NCBI GenBank assembly: GCA_964035545.1
Contig: OZ037768.1
Span: 16,709,375 to 16,773,374 of the forward strand
Direction of reading: 5' to 3'
Length of the DNA: 64,000 bases
DNA from: Bugula neritina
Taxonomy: Eukaryota; Bryozoa; Gymnolaemata; Cheilostomatida; Bugulidae
Shown here piece by piece: positions 1 to 32,812 of this stretch. A program made the position numbers and the translations under genes. The number at the start of each line of letters is the position of its first letter. Position 1 is the first letter of the stretch. The notes below the pieces were generated by a model that did no database searches, was not told the origin of the DNA, and saw nothing but the letters and a program-made list of their open reading frames with translations.

Positions 1-3000
1 CTCTTGGTATAGTAACACATTACTAAAATTCTCTTAAAACTTGGCGACTTTGCTCTTATCAACTATCAAGTAATATTTAATTGTAAAATTTTCTGCAATT
101 TTACATGATGAAGATATATAGGAATTTAATTTTCTACAAGTTGACTATTTTTAAAAGGTAACTCTGTTGCTAGCATATTATCAGATATCACATCTCTCTT
201 ACCAATATACTTGTATAAAAGTACTCTGGCAAGTGAAGGGAATTTTTTTAATTTAGTATAATTGTTAATAATAATAAGATATAGAAAATGGTTATACACA
301 TCAAAAAGATTAAATTTCAAGCACTTTAAATAATTCTCCTAGTAAAACATCTTGTAATGTTTATTAGCTTAGAAATTAGTATTTACTTGTTTTTATTATT
401 TGTAACATCGGTAAATTATGGTTCCAAGGGCTGCATTAATGTAAAGTATCTGGTTAGACTTGTAAATTAAATTTTAGTTGTGACAAAGCATGGGAAATTT
501 GCCAACATTTTTACAGTTTTCACAAAAGCTCTTAAATAACCCTAGTAGCTTTAAAAGTGAAAGAATATGGTAGCTGTGGTAGGTGAGTTTTACTCAAAGT
601 TTTGCTGCTAAACACTAGTAATGAATGTGCTTAATGAGATGTGTTTCTGGTGCACAGAATGATGTTATGTGCTTAGCAGGTTATGCTAAAATTCTACAGA
701 TAAATAATTTAAAAAAGAACTTTACTAGTGTATGTCAGAGCCTCAAGTGGTGAGTTGTGGGCTGCTAGTCCATAGTTTCAAGGACTTGATGTGATACAGA
801 AGCAATCTTGGCATCACATTGTAGTAGCTAATAGTTTATTCTTTAAGTATAAATATTTAATTTAAGTTAATCATGTATAGGATTAGAATGACTTTTACCT
901 CGACATCTGTTATAATATGCCCTAAATAAGTGAACTGACCTACTTGATGTATTACAGTAAGAAGGAGGGGGGGCAATATACTGCCTTGAAGCCCGTCTAA
1001 CTCTCATTTTCTATTTAATATTGTTTTGTAGGATTTATGCTTCTTGTAAGTGTTTTTAATCGTGATAGTCTTGTATTTGCAGATTATATAAACCTGCTTA
1101 AGACATAGAAAGTTACATACGAAATAATAAAATTATTTCTTCAAGTTACCGATGGTTAATTTTGCAACAGAAATGGGAACTTCCCTTTTACTATAAAATG
1201 AAACATAGTAAGGTTGTTTGAAGGTTGTTAACCACCATATAAAAATAAATACTAAACTGCTCATTGTTGGTTGGGAAGCAGATCTGGCTTAGGTGCCAAT
1301 TAACATGAACCGTTTTTTTAGTTAGATTTTGATATTAATTATTTTTGCTAAAAAAGAAGCCTTTTGGACCAGGCAACTTGGCGTGAATCAACTCCTACAT
1401 TTTCTGTGCATTATTTTCTGTGTCTTGATTTATTTTGTGTTTTCTGGAATATTTTAGATAGATAGTTTGAGTACCAGAAGAGCATATTGGATCATCAAGT
1501 TTGAGTTGTTACAAGGGGCCATAGATGTGAATATCATTTAGCCAAGACCTCCACTATATTGTAAATTCTGGTATGTCTGCTTCACCAGCCATCATTATCC
1601 GTCTCTCATGACAATATAGTGTTATGACAGGGATGTATTGATTTGGATTCACACAGCAGTTTTATGGCACCGCGTGGGCTGACATTGACATTCAGCTATA
1701 CTTATTAATTTCTAGCATATGCTTGTCTTAGTCAGTATCAACTTATTCTTAACCTCTAGCATGTAACTTGTGTTGTGCAAGTCACAGTTACCTTGTGTGC
1801 AAGGAGAAATCAATTTTACATGATATGAGTAAGTTGTAATATAAAAAATATTATAGCTGCTCAGTCAACAAATGGCATAGCCTTTAAATTAAACTATTTC
1901 ATGCTGATAGTCCGTACCTGCTTGCAGCTGACACCAGGTCTACCTAATATATCTGCTCAAGTTGACAGGAATTCACTTTGTGTTAAACTATATGCTTGCT
2001 GGGCTATTTGCAAACATTACCATTTACTATTGATTAACTGCCTTCTACAACTTCGCATGCTATAAATAATTTTCATCAATACTACATTGTTAGTAGTTTT
2101 ATGCCGATCGTAGACTTGCGCAGTGTGTGACGTTACGTGCAGTTGACCTATATTGCCATGTATATTCCTCAATGACATCCACCTGTTATTGATAATACCA
2201 AGTCAGATTCTGGAGGGAGGGTGGTGATAGAGGTTAACCAATCACTTGTCAATAATTAGGGGAGGGGTTAGTGGATATAAATAATATCACCTATAAATGT
2301 TCGAGTTTTGAGAGAAATTCTAGCATTCAAACTGTTATTCTGTATACCGTACTGATAGGATGTCACAATATTCCAAAAGTTGAGAAGCTCAATATATCGC
2401 TACTTATCCATTTCATAAACTCTAAAGTATTGTTGTTTTTTTTTATATAAAATTTTATGCATAAACTATAAACCTTAATAGATATACAGCTACCATTCTA
2501 TTTTTCTATAGATAATTTAGCAGAAGGTTGCAAGGCATTGTCAGTTGGTAACAGGGAAATATTCTGCTGAGATGCAGAACTTTCACTTGTACTGCCTTAT
2601 GTCTATATGTTGAAGTATTTTACTGCACTAACAGTTTTGTACTTCTGTTTCAGCTAATTAGGATTTTAGCTATTAGGGCTTTCAGCTGAATATCTAAAAC
2701 GTATGACTTCAGATTAATTGGAACCAGATATTAGTGTACGATTAGGAGGCTGACTATTGACCAATCAGAGCTAAATTTTTATTTAATTCCGTAGAAATAT
2801 GTGTTTTGAAGGCTCCTAGCCCAAAATGTCTAATTGATATCAGCCTTGATGACAAGATATGAAAGTCGCCCGATGTAATGGATTATAAAACCAACTCAAC
2901 ACTAGTTCATGGATTAACAATGTCATTGTCCCGCTATAATATAGATTATTGCACATCATAGGAAGTATTTTCTTTTCACATATTGAAGCCATGATGGATC

Positions 3001-3050
3001 ATGCTTGTAGCTGCTTTTCTGTATCTATTTCATGAAGGTGTGCCGGGGTA
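1..3050. other. Upstream region of the PMCA gene, no gene seen
   Basis: I see no coding exon here. The DNA is AT-rich with scattered short open frames. A locally CpG-bearing stretch near 2105-2150 includes TGACGT and ACGTG-type motifs. At 2275-2300 there are two TATA-like strings (TATAAATAA and CTATAAAT), followed about 30 bases later by a possible initiator. This could be a core promoter for the calcium pump gene downstream, with an untranslated first exon, but that is inference. The ATG at 3051 is preceded by out-of-frame ATGs, and the bases before it may belong to a 5' UTR exon. Confidence 0.4.
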
Positions 3051-22511
<19,461 letters not shown>

Positions 22512-22990
22512 TGCAGTTGGTTCCTTGTACGTAGATCACATCGTATAAGTGGCCGATCGTACATCAGGAAAAGCCGGTTTAACAGTCACAGCTTTGTGCT
22601 ATAGGTAGTCTAGTCTTCCCTCACCTTATAGACTGTAGAACTGTACCGGAGATAGTAAATGACCTGCACCTTGTATTGCTGACTTGGAACTAGTTCTTTC
22701 TATCTAGTCTAGTAGTAAATCATCTTTAGCAGCTCGTCTTTGCTGGGTTGTTTTGACACACATCAGCTGACCTGTCCACCTCACCCACTGCCCACCTCAC
22801 CCATAGTCACGTGCAACACTCTTTCTCTCTTATCGCTTTCTCTCATGGTATAACATCTTGTAGGTAACACAATGTGCTAGTGTAACAGTTCACCAGGCTA
22901 TTTCAAGTACAGTGTACTAATACTGCATGCTAGTAGCGTGGTGCATGTCTCAATGTATTTCTGTTTATATCTATTTCTGATGCATTGTAG

Positions 22991-23167
22991 ATACGCGTTA
23001 TAAATGCGTTTAGAATGCATTTAGATAATCAAAGTCAAATTAGTATGGGATCTGCGAGGTCAGCTCAGTATACAGCCAGGTTTCGCAGCTCCACCTTAAG
23101 CCCTCAAACAGATAATAATGTGTTGCGTCAATCAAATCAAAGCTTGAAGCGTCCATTGTCCGAGTAG
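22991..23167 (+). CDS. ATP2B: Alternative last exon of the PMCA gene (second C-terminal variant)
   Basis: A phase-0 exon begins after a TTGTAG acceptor at 22990 and stays open for 58 codons to TAG at 23165-23167. It starts IRVINAFRMHLDN, the same register as RVVRAFRSYLED in the exon at 22251, so it supplies the second half of the calmodulin-binding helix after the shared exon 20800-20985. The tail is Ser/Gln-rich and ends near KRPLSE. A pump using it would have about 1181 residues. Mammalian PMCAs swap C-termini at exactly this point (a/b variants), which alters calmodulin affinity; the same role here is inferred. It lies in what would otherwise be 3' UTR of the first variant. Confidence 0.75.
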   Translation: MRVINAFRMHLDNQSQISMGSARSAQYTARFRSSTLSPQTDNNVLRQSNQSLKRPLSE

Positions 23168-23867
23168 TCTATATGTATTATTAGTCATATAGTAAGTCTA
23201 AAATGTTCAAAATCATTTGCTGTCAAATTATGTGTAGTTTTTGTTTTAATTGAGCTGAAGGGGTGGTTTTACGAATCACTGTCAATTATGTATGTGCCAA
23301 TGCATGTATAATTTTGTTAGCTTTGCCTAAAAATAACTTTTTATTTCATTATAAAACTAACTAAATCCTAAAGGTGTAGTAAATTTTGTAATTATGAATT
23401 TTATGGTTTTCTCAGGCTATCTGTTCTAGCATTTATTCGGCAACGTATATCTTAACTTTTAATAGAGTGGTATGTTGTGTTTGCATTTTGCATGCTACTT
23501 TCAATTATTTTTATAACGCATTTTTATTTGTACCCTTTGTAGATATACTAATTTTGTTGGGACACAATATTAAAATTATTATATAGATAGTAGTTGTGAT
23601 TTGATATAGTTCTGTTTTATATATGGATATATGTCTCCTTGTGTGGATAGGTTTTGCTAGAAAATTTGATATTATTACTAATGGACAATATATCTCAACT
23701 ACTGGGTCTTGTAGTTTTAATTATCTTTTTACTTATACACATTAACAAGAGTTTGTGATTTCTAGTAAGTGTAGCATGCTTTTGGTTGCAGTTAACAGGT
23801 TCTGCGTTTTCAACAATTTTTTTCTATTTTTTGTTGTACAACATAAAGCACTGTGTCCATTCCACTT

Positions 23868-23873
23868 AATAAA
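23868..23873 (+). promoter_or_regulatory. Candidate polyadenylation signal of PMCA
   Basis: AATAAA about 700 bases beyond the stop of the alternative last exon at 23167 and 1.36 kb beyond the stop at 22511. It is a clear candidate 3' end for both variants; the DNA between is AT-rich and noncoding. Confidence 0.45.
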
Positions 23874-25015
23874 CATCTCTGTATAACTCAGCATGCAGCA
23901 TTATGTGTAGCTGTTGTGATAAATGTACCCGAAACATTCAGTATAATATTGTGGTTTCAAAGTTTTATTTGTCCCGTCAGCTTTATTTGTGAATGTCCTC
24001 AAGTTCTACAATATGTCCTTTAGTTAAAATGCTGTATGTAGGTTATCTAATTTATCATATTTTACACATTTTTGTTGTTTGCTTATGATATCTAGTTTTG
24101 CTTGAAACACTGTGAACAAAAAATGCTGAATGTCTATCATTTTACAATACAAATTTATTTCAGTTATTGTTTTTCCTTCTTTTGTTTTCAATTACCAAAT
24201 AATAAATTCTAATCCTCTTCTCTTCCTGCTATTCTGAAGCTTCATTGTCTGCTGTCATTTTGATCTTTTCTATATTCTCGGATTTTTCCTGAGTTTTAGT
24301 TCAACTTAGCAGTTGAACTAAACCTGTACTCTCCCAGGCTAATAATGTTGACTCTAACAACTAAATATCTAGATACATGCTATGCCTTGTGGTAATTTGA
24401 CATAAGAATTTGGCTTTATTACCATAACATCCTTGCAACTCCTAGTGCTGTGCAGACAAAGTGATGATACAGCAATTTTATAGTTGCTATAGCAATGTGA
24501 CTAAGTTTTTATACTCTTATGAAACAATATCCAGTGTTATATATGTTTTTTACCAATTTGGATTCCTAAGTAAACCAGTTGTTTCCTAAAGGTTGTGGTG
24601 GCGTTAACCTCCGCTTATATCTGGTATTGCTGTGACCTTCCTTGTGCATATGAGTGTAGGAAACTCTAAACAAACCTGTTATTATTGTAATCTTGAAACC
24701 GTACCTCATTTTAAGTGTAGTTACTTTTGCAGCCAATATTGGTTCTATAAAAAAGATTCCTGGGCCTATTAATACTGATCTATTGAAAATAAGCTTACTA
24801 CCTACATTCAAATGTAGGTAAATTTGAAGTTGCACATGAGACATGTGAGAGTTCTCAGTTTGGTAAGAAATTAGGAGTGTACTTTGCACAATGCATTGCA
24901 AAGCTGGAAGTTTCCGATACGTTTTTATGTTAGTGGTTGATATGAAATTAAATACCATGAACGGTCATGACTCTCATTAAAAATGTTTGCAATTTTCTTC
25001 AATTTTAAAAACTTA

Positions 25016-25088
<73 letters not shown>

Positions 25089-27286
25089 ATATATATGTAT
25101 GTATGTATATATATATGTATGTATATATATATATGTATGTATATATATATGTATGTATATATATATATTGTAGATACTTACTATAAAATTTATTTTCACA
25201 AAATATTACCTAGCTTAGTAATCTAACACAAGGCTCTTAAAATCATTGTACTGTCAAATAAGTGCTGCTCATACAACTAGCAGTTATAGCAGTGGCTTTT
25301 GATGTGAACACCCAGTAAACAATTGCTAAGTTTTTGTTGTATACTTGGTGAGCATCAATTATAGATCCAGAATCTAGTTCTCCAGCCACTGCTTCAGCCA
25401 TTGGTTTAAGAACCCTTAGACTTGGTGTAAAATTATCTGTTTTAAAACAATTCTAACACCTATTATCAATAAACATTAACAGCAGTTATTTAATGTTTAT
25501 GCATTTTCTAGACATTGAGTTCACAGAGTGCTAAAATTGACGCAGAGACTCCAAAAATGAGAAGAATAGTGCAACTTTATCTTCTGCACACACAGCAATT
25601 GCGATCTCAAGCTTCAGGCGTCAAACAAGATAGCAAAAATGGAAATACCATTGCTATTCAATCATAGCCCTGCTGTTTCCCTTGGTTTCCTGATTTCATA
25701 GATGGAATTATCCATATCATTCTGCAGAAGTTCATTTAAAATATCAAAGCATTTGTATTAATATTTGAAACTGAACAAAAGTAAATTGTTTAAAAACAGG
25801 GCAGGAAAATAGTTTCCATGCTGTGTGAAAGCATACCATGCTCCTAAGTATTGTATTAAATTCATTCTTGAGGTTATATTATAAACCTGAGATTTTAGAC
25901 AGCCAAAAAAGTTGCAACATTGTAAGACTAAAACAGCTTGAGTGCCCCTTATCTGCATAATTTTGTTGAACTAGAACCTAGATACAATTTTACCACCAAA
26001 TAAACTAATCATTGTAATTGAAAAAGAGGTTTATAAAATTAGTTGAGCTGTAATTAATTTATAGCTGTTAATTACCATTTGTTTGTAATTTTATATTGTT
26101 GGTGATTCGCTCAGAGCTTTAATAAAATAATTTTTTTGCTTGCTTGTTGTATTGTGTTTTTAATTTGTGTACTCATAAAGATTTCAAACTATACTGTATG
26201 ACTCAACAAGATATTTTCACTATGTATATAAGCTTCTTTGCATGTGAATCATTATTTTACATTGCACACTATTTCTGCTATTTTTGTGGTAAATAATATT
26301 TGCAGTCTTAATAATATAAATGTTTTTTGTTTCATTTTTTTCTTATTAAGCTTATATGTAATTAAAATAAACTTTGGCTATTGTAAACACGTCTTTCTGT
26401 TGCCGAACACTAACCATTGCTCAAACTGTCGTCAGCAAAAAAATACATAATTAATCTTAGCCATTATTTATTTGTATGACATTTAGATTTGTAAAAATTT
26501 TCTCCTAACTATTGCATATGTAGCACTAGCTTGATGTATGATGCAGGGAACATTGTACATTTTGTTGTCTTGTCTTTTTTTTAAATTTGCATAATTTATA
26601 TCACACAAGATGGGAAATTTGGTGTATAATTTAGCTAAAACTTTAAGTTATAACAAAAAATATTAGCTACTATAACTGTATTAGTATAGATTGCTTAAGT
26701 GTATGCAGGCTTGTATCATACTGTGCATATAAAATGAAATGCGGCCATAACACTATAACACTGTTTATATGATAAATTTTCTAGTACCATGTTGTATCAA
26801 CCCATAGAAACGTATATGTTGCTGTAGATGTATGAGTTGTGATGTTTTGTCTTTAGAATTCCCCAATAGTACCAGTACAACAGCTGAATGTTTATGATTC
26901 AAGACTTAGTCATGTTCTAACTAAATTGCACCCTGCAAAGTTACATTCACAGGCTACAGTGCCTAGTCTATAAACAATGTATTGCACCTTTGCACATTTT
27001 CTCTTCATCTCATCTATAGGTAGGTAGAGACGACAAAATTATATTTTGAAATTTCATGCAACTGTTATTTGCAATATCTGCTATCACGTTATACATTTTG
27101 TAATACTTTGTCCATGTTGGTCATGTAATGCAACTAACATCTGACATTGTAAAACTGTGCATGATTGCTTTACTGGCTATATATGTTATGTAAACTTGTT
27201 TGTCTATGGTGGAGATTGTTAAAAAAATGCATTATATTTAATCTCTGTTTTTTTTGTTATAATAGAGTATTTATTAATGATTATAG
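23874..27286. other. Intergenic or intronic stretch after the PMCA last exons
   Basis: AT-rich with no supported gene. It contains the TA/TATG microsatellite at 25020-25168 and a 20-base palindrome at about 24799-24818 (ACCTACATT and its complement). If the exon at 27287 is used, this is intron. A minus-strand open frame at 24566-24958 shows no protein-family features. Confidence 0.45.
25020..25168. repeat. (TA)n / (TATG)n microsatellite
   Basis: An uninterrupted TA run of about 57 bases is followed by alternating TATG and TA blocks. All six frames stay open through it, giving spurious Tyr/Ile-rich frames. Confidence 0.95.
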
Positions 27287-27445
27287 ACAAGAAAGTACAT
27301 GGAGGACAAGTCCGAGCCTATTGTTACTCAGGTATTGCGAAGCCACAGTGCTACAGCTTTAAGGAGATTGTCTACTTTGGCGAACAGTTCTACTATAGAC
27401 TCAAGCGGCTTCGTATCTCATGCATCTAAACTAGCAGATGCTTAA
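27287..27445 (+). CDS. Possible third alternative last exon of PMCA
   Basis: After a TTATAG acceptor at 27286 a phase-0 frame runs 52 codons to TAA. It contains KYMEDKSEP, then VLRSHSATALRRLSTL, and is Ser-rich. Exon 22251 has SYLEDLEEK and SSLRSHSLPRAA at similar spacing, which suggests a duplicated tail exon. RRLS is a PKA-type site. It lacks the R-V-V-x-A-F-R half of the calmodulin site and sits 4 kb beyond the other last exons. The other two frames are also open for about 30 and 50 codons, so the reading is uncertain. Confidence 0.35.
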   Translation, partial: TRKYMEDKSEPIVTQVLRSHSATALRRLSTLANSSTIDSSGFVSHASKLADA

Positions 27446-28767
27446 ATATATTATATTATACCAAATGGCTTGTGAGAGTATATTCACGCAGATAATTGCA
27501 TGTTTTAACCATACGTTGAACTATAATCCTCAGACGCATATCTTTATTTTTAATTAAACTTCAATTACAGCTGGTTTATTTTATAAACAATTGCACTATA
27601 AAGTAGGAGTTTTCACTCTATTTATTGGCAGATGCTGACTCACTTCTCTAGTTTTATGACTCAGTACAATAGAGTAAAACCTGTGGACAGTTGTATTGGT
27701 TTCAATGTTCTTGGTCTTATTATGTGTTTTATATAGAGCAAACTGTAGCAGTTACCCAAAGGTATAAAAGTGAAAATGTGAGACTGTGCAAATATATTCA
27801 TAACTGACAAAGTTACTTTATCAAGCTCATGCCTAATAATGTTATAAAATATGTACCTCTTTAAAATGGGGCATAACAATTGCTTTACTTGACTAAAATG
27901 GCCACTAAATTTTGTTGTATACATACGCAATGTAATAAAATTGGTCATCTGACATTAATAGTATTATGCTATCAAGTAGTAGGTAGCTACTGCTATCGCT
28001 TCAGGTTACACGCTACAGCAAGCTTACAATGTTATAAATTAATTTTGTTTGTCTTCAAGTGTAATAAGTAAAATGTAAAATCATTTTAATGTAACTAATG
28101 CTGACTGTTTCTTGTTTACAATACCATTACTTTTATCATATTAATTCATTATCCTGTTTAACATTATTAACGTTATATCTAGGCAGTCAGATTTTAAATT
28201 CTCTGGTAATGTGGTAGATAAGCTTCATACAGATATTCTAAATTGTGGAACAGAAAGGTATGAAAATCTAGGGTTAGTAAAACCATCCAAAAGTATATCA
28301 ATCACCTTACTAAGGTCTAAGCGAATGGCTGCTTTCAATACACAAAAGCTGAAAACTTGAAAATTCCAAAAAACCAATATTTACAATTCATCTGCCAACT
28401 TTTTTAAAACTTTCTATAATATTATTTTATTTCTAAAACAAGTGTTCCACTTTGAGACAATATCTATGAGTGTAGCATTCTTTTTTATTATATTAATATA
28501 ACCTACAAACCTATCAGCGCAAAAACAATTAAATAGAAGAGTATAATGGGTTGAATGAATATTTGAAAAATAATGGCAGGCAAGCATGTATAGCATGTAT
28601 AGGTGAAACAGCCACCATGTGGGTTCATCACAACACCAAGTTTTAATGAAAGCAAAAAAATTATAATTAGTTAATGTGAATTCTACTGACATAAATAACA
28701 ATAACTTTTTAGGCATGTAAAAGAGATTGACTACATCCAGCATATGCTTTTCTCATTTATATAATAA
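27446..28767. other. Intergenic region between PMCA and the CCDC117-like gene
   Basis: AT-rich DNA in which I see no exon, RNA gene or repeat of note. The two flanking genes are convergent. Confidence 0.45.
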
Positions 28768-28773
28768 TTTATT
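28768..28773 (-). promoter_or_regulatory. Candidate polyadenylation signal of the CCDC117-like gene
   Basis: AATAAA on the minus strand about 210 bases beyond the stop codon at 28982. Confidence 0.4.
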
Positions 28774-28981
28774 GATTCAAGTTAATAAATGAAAAGATTT
28801 ACAATTCTTTAGTTGCTATTGCATAATTTACAGTTATATCACGTGGGAGAAATTGAAAAAAGACTTGTAACTTAAAACATAATGATACAACCTACATCTA
28901 TATGACTTGCAGTATACTTACATACATGTACATTTACATATAACCATAATTATATTACACTAGACTTAATGACTACAAACA

Positions 28982-31900
28982 TTAAAGGTCCATCCCATCA
29001 TCATCAACAAAGCACACTGGTATGTCTTGGCTAAGGGGGCTCTTGCTAGCAAAACAATGAAATAGTATCAATACGTTAAATTTAAAATATTTGCTTCTAC
29101 AATTGTGACAAATTACTAGAGGTGAAAATATGAATTGTTTTGCAAAGCTTACTAACAGTTAGTGTTTTTAAATGGAAATTCTGAATCTTGGTATTACATA
29201 AGAAAGTTACTTCTAGAAACAGCAAGTGCTAACAAAATAAACCAGACAAGTTTTGCACACTTCAGAGAAGCAAAACTATTCAAATGGTTTTAAACTTCAT
29301 TATCAGAGTATTACAATTGAGAGAGCAAGTTAGGCTAGCAATCTAGCAGTACCTGGTGTTTGGTGGGGGCGTGTCTGGCCTGACAGCTGGCACAGAAAGT
29401 AGGCTAGGCGCTGTTAGCAGCGACCTCGCCGCATTCTTTCTGACTCTCTTTGAAGCTGAGTCCCGAGGAAGTGAGGGAGCTGATGAGGTCTGCAGTATTA
29501 CGGCTTCTTTTATTTGTTCAATTCCTGAGGGCTGCCAGAGAACCAACTCCTTGCAGGGCCTACAAATCAACAAATATACCAGACGAGCTTGTGAAACAGG
29601 AATAACAGCTACAGAATCAAATCTATTGCCTACCTGCTACATGGGCAAAAATCTGTTGAGAAATAATGCCACATCTGAAAACTAAGTGTACTAAATTTTC
29701 ATACTAGACTTGACACAGTACACTGAGTTTGTCAGCAAAATATCAGTACTTAGACGAGATTAAAGAGGATATTGCAAAGCAGTAGTATCAACCCACACAG
29801 CAGCATATCTGCTCAAGTCCAGTCTTGTTATACAAAGTAATCTAGTGGCCATGGTAACAGAGCTTAACACAGAGAGTTTAACAAAACAACTATAAACCTT
29901 TGTCTTGGCAATGATACACCAGACTTAATGTGATGCTTCAATAAGCATACACTATTATATAAGTAATAAACATATAATATAAGTATTAAGCATATTATAT
30001 GAGTAATAAGCACTCAATATAATCGGAACAATAGTGCTTACTTGGGTACCATAATCTGGGGAAGGGGAGCTCTTTTTATTTTCTCTTGTAAATCAGCAGA
30101 AATAAGTAACTTGGGCTCAGAGAGTTTAGTTTGGGATGTGAAGTTGCCATCTCCACCCATATCTACACCTTCATCTACATCTGCCTCTACAGGGTCGTTC
30201 AACCTACAAAAGCATCTCACATAAAAACATCCACAGAACATGGCATGTCTAACAAAAAATAGTACAGTGCTCCATCCATATCTAACGGTTCCAGCTTTCA
30301 CTCATTTCCATAGGTCCCGATAAGGGCCTGGACCCTCGTTATTATGTGTATTAGGAACTAAATGGTCCGATTTAACGGATCCCTGAGTTAAATCTGGTAT
30401 TTTACTGGCATAGTGAGGTGCTGAGGGAGCACTGTAGTATGAAAAAAACTTTCTGATCAATCCAGTGAACAATATTATTCCTGCCTGAGAGCTAATTACC
30501 ATTCATTACCTTTCATCTACTCACTAAGTCAAAGCTGAGAGTCGGACTATCAAACTCACAATTATTTACCATGTCATGTCCTGTGAATGGTATAGCCACA
30601 ACTTTGAGTATGTTATATTAATTATATACTAGAGTAGGTCATTTTAAGGGAAGACAACTCTAGTGTATATTATTGACAATCTGGTCTTTGATTAGGGCCA
30701 AAACATGCACATGCAATCTATCTGAAGCGAAGTTAATATAAGCCACCAAGCAATTATGAAAAATGTGAATTTCTAACAGCTTGAAATTCTAAAATAAGAG
30801 TAGCATAAGGTTTATAAAAATTTTGCTAAAGTTATCGTATACTGGAATCTAGAGAAAATGAACTTAGTACAGAGGAATAGGATGATGTACTGCTTACCTA
30901 TTCAAATAAACAGCCACATCATAATAAAAAAAGGTTGCTAGAGTATAATTATTATTATGATGCAAAGGACAATGCAGTAAATAAACATGGTAGCTATGAT
31001 TAAATACTATTTCTGGTGAGGTTAAGCAATATATAGATATTATATAGACTGTAGATATAACGTATATTGTATATATATAATCAAAGAGGCTAAGTGCTAG
31101 ACAATAAACACCACTGGAGTAGCGTACTTGGGCAGTCAGTGTTTACACAAACACATTACCTATTTTCCAACTCATAAAAATGATCCCACATTGAACTGTT
31201 TGAGTTGGCAGATTTTGATTTATCTTGCTGTAAAGACATGCTATGAAACTGCTGTGCCATTTTCTGTTCATCAACATGGATTTTACACGGAGGGTCATCT
31301 GAAAACCTATAAAAACAACAAAGAAATACAGACACTCAGCTATGCGAAGGTTAGATATGCTGAACTGTCACCGAGAAGAAGGATGCAGCAGTGTGTACTG
31401 GTAATAGTGAGCTGACAAAGTATAGAATCTACACTACATTCAGACATAGAAACTTCACACATCAATACTCATCCAGGGTGTCAGAGTGCGTCTATCCCCA
31501 TGAGAGAATAAAAGGCATTCGATACAACTGAATAAATTTCATCAAAGTGCAGTGAACACAAAATGAAGAAAACTTAATGACGCCAAACGTTGAATTTTCT
31601 TAAAACAAAGTCACATTATTACTGCACACTGATCTACAATTTCCCTGCACTGCAGATATAGATCTAGAGGTATATAAACAGTGAGGTACAATACATATCT
31701 GGCAACCTTATATGAATGCTGATTGAGATTCAATTTACAATTACATTATAGGAACTACAGAAGCTGATCATGATTTTTACTATGTAACCAGGTACTTGTG
31801 AACAGGTATGAGTTGTGAATATGTGACAAGGTGAGTAAAAATATCTAAGTAGGTAAAAAGGTAAGTGTGATAAGGTAAGAATAAAAAGGTAAGTATACAA

Positions 31901-32812
31901 AGGTAAATAGGGTAAGGCTAACTTAGCATACCGGTCATCTGTGCTTTGCCAGTGTCTCTTCTGTCTCACACCACTTCTCCCATCACTGTATCTGCAAAGT
32001 ACAAAGTAACGAGATATCAAATAGTCTACAGAAATGCAAGCAAGCCATTCAACAGCCAGAACAGCGAGTTCTAACCCAGAGCCCAGACAATAAACTACCT
32101 GCAGATATGAAAGAGCAATCCTAACCAACATCTCAAATTTCTGCACAAGAATTAAGGTTCTTTTTATGTCAAGCTTATCACAGAGTCCTAATAGTTGGTT
32201 TCATTTCAGCTCACGACAGTTGCCTAGCATTCCTAACTAGCATTTGTAAGTTTTATTATGGCTATAGTGAGTATTCCATAGCAGAGCTACCCATGATGGT
32301 TAGAAAACAAAATACAATCCAACTAATAAAAAAGAAGCTTCGTATTTGTGCTTAAAATATTTAGTGACCAATAAAATGCTTATACTAACAATTGACCAAT
32401 AAAAAAATAATGGTCATTCACAAAGTGGTTGAAACTGAATTGACAAAAAAGTCACTATGAAGTTGTAATAAATCTTAGTAAACATGCAAAGTTATCAACT
32501 TTATACTTATAACTAACATCCTCTACAGTCCACACCCTTCCTGGTGAATGCAGTAGAAAGCAAGACTCTGTTTAATACTCACAGAGTCCTGGTTTGCAGG
32601 TTCAAACTAGGCGACAATTCTGTCCACTTGAATTCAGTGGGTACAGCATGGGCCAAAGGCTGGCCTTTCAAGGCTGAGCTGTTTGTGCCATAGTACTGCC
32701 ATGGCGCGGAGATATCTATGCTGGGACAGGTGGGTGGTGACACATCAAACTGGTATGTCCCGGCCCGTGGGTCCGGCGTGTCGCACCTCACATAATTTGG
32801 GGGCTGACTCAT
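28982..32812 (-). CDS. CCDC117: CCDC117-like protein (HCFC1R1-related C-terminus)
   Basis: Six exons on the minus strand keep frame to give 289 residues: 32812-32583, 31991-31932, 31306-31160, 30203-30042, 29559-29353, 29045-28982. Features in order: a Pro-rich N-terminus beginning MSQPPNY; a basic patch (RQKRHW) near residue 87; a helix with EQKMAQQFHSMSL; WDHFYELENR; an acidic stretch; EPKLLIS; and CKELVLWQPSG in exon 5. A Ser/Pro tail ends VDDDGMDL. The ordered set of an E-I/L-E-x-R helix, an acidic run, a P-x-L-V/L-x-S strand, ELVLWxP and a terminal (E/D)M(E/D)L is what I know from vertebrate CCDC117. HCFC1R1 shares ELLLW and the MEL end. CCDC117 has been linked to cytosolic iron-sulfur protein targeting and HCFC1R1 to HCF-1 export; neither role is shown here. 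DHFY also fits the (D/E)HxY HCF-binding motif. The ATG at 32812 has no acceptor directly before it, so it is probably the true start. Confidence 0.65.
30302..30431 (-). other. Candidate alternative exon with an in-frame stop in the CCDC117-like gene
   Basis: Between exons 3 and 4, a good acceptor (CATACTACAG, ending 30432) opens a frame matching the exon 3 phase. It reads as a Pro/Ser-rich peptide beginning SAPSAPHYASK and ending RDLWK before TGA. The TGA is followed at once by a GTGAAA donor-like site. The 42-residue run is compositionally unlike intron. If included it would end the protein right after the ELEN helix, either as a short isoform or as a nonsense-decay (poison) exon. The 130-base length is not a multiple of three. 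Confidence 0.35.

Noticed and set aside
24566-24958. 130-codon open frame on the minus strand
   Set aside because: No domain, no splice context and no composition difference from its surroundings; consistent with chance.
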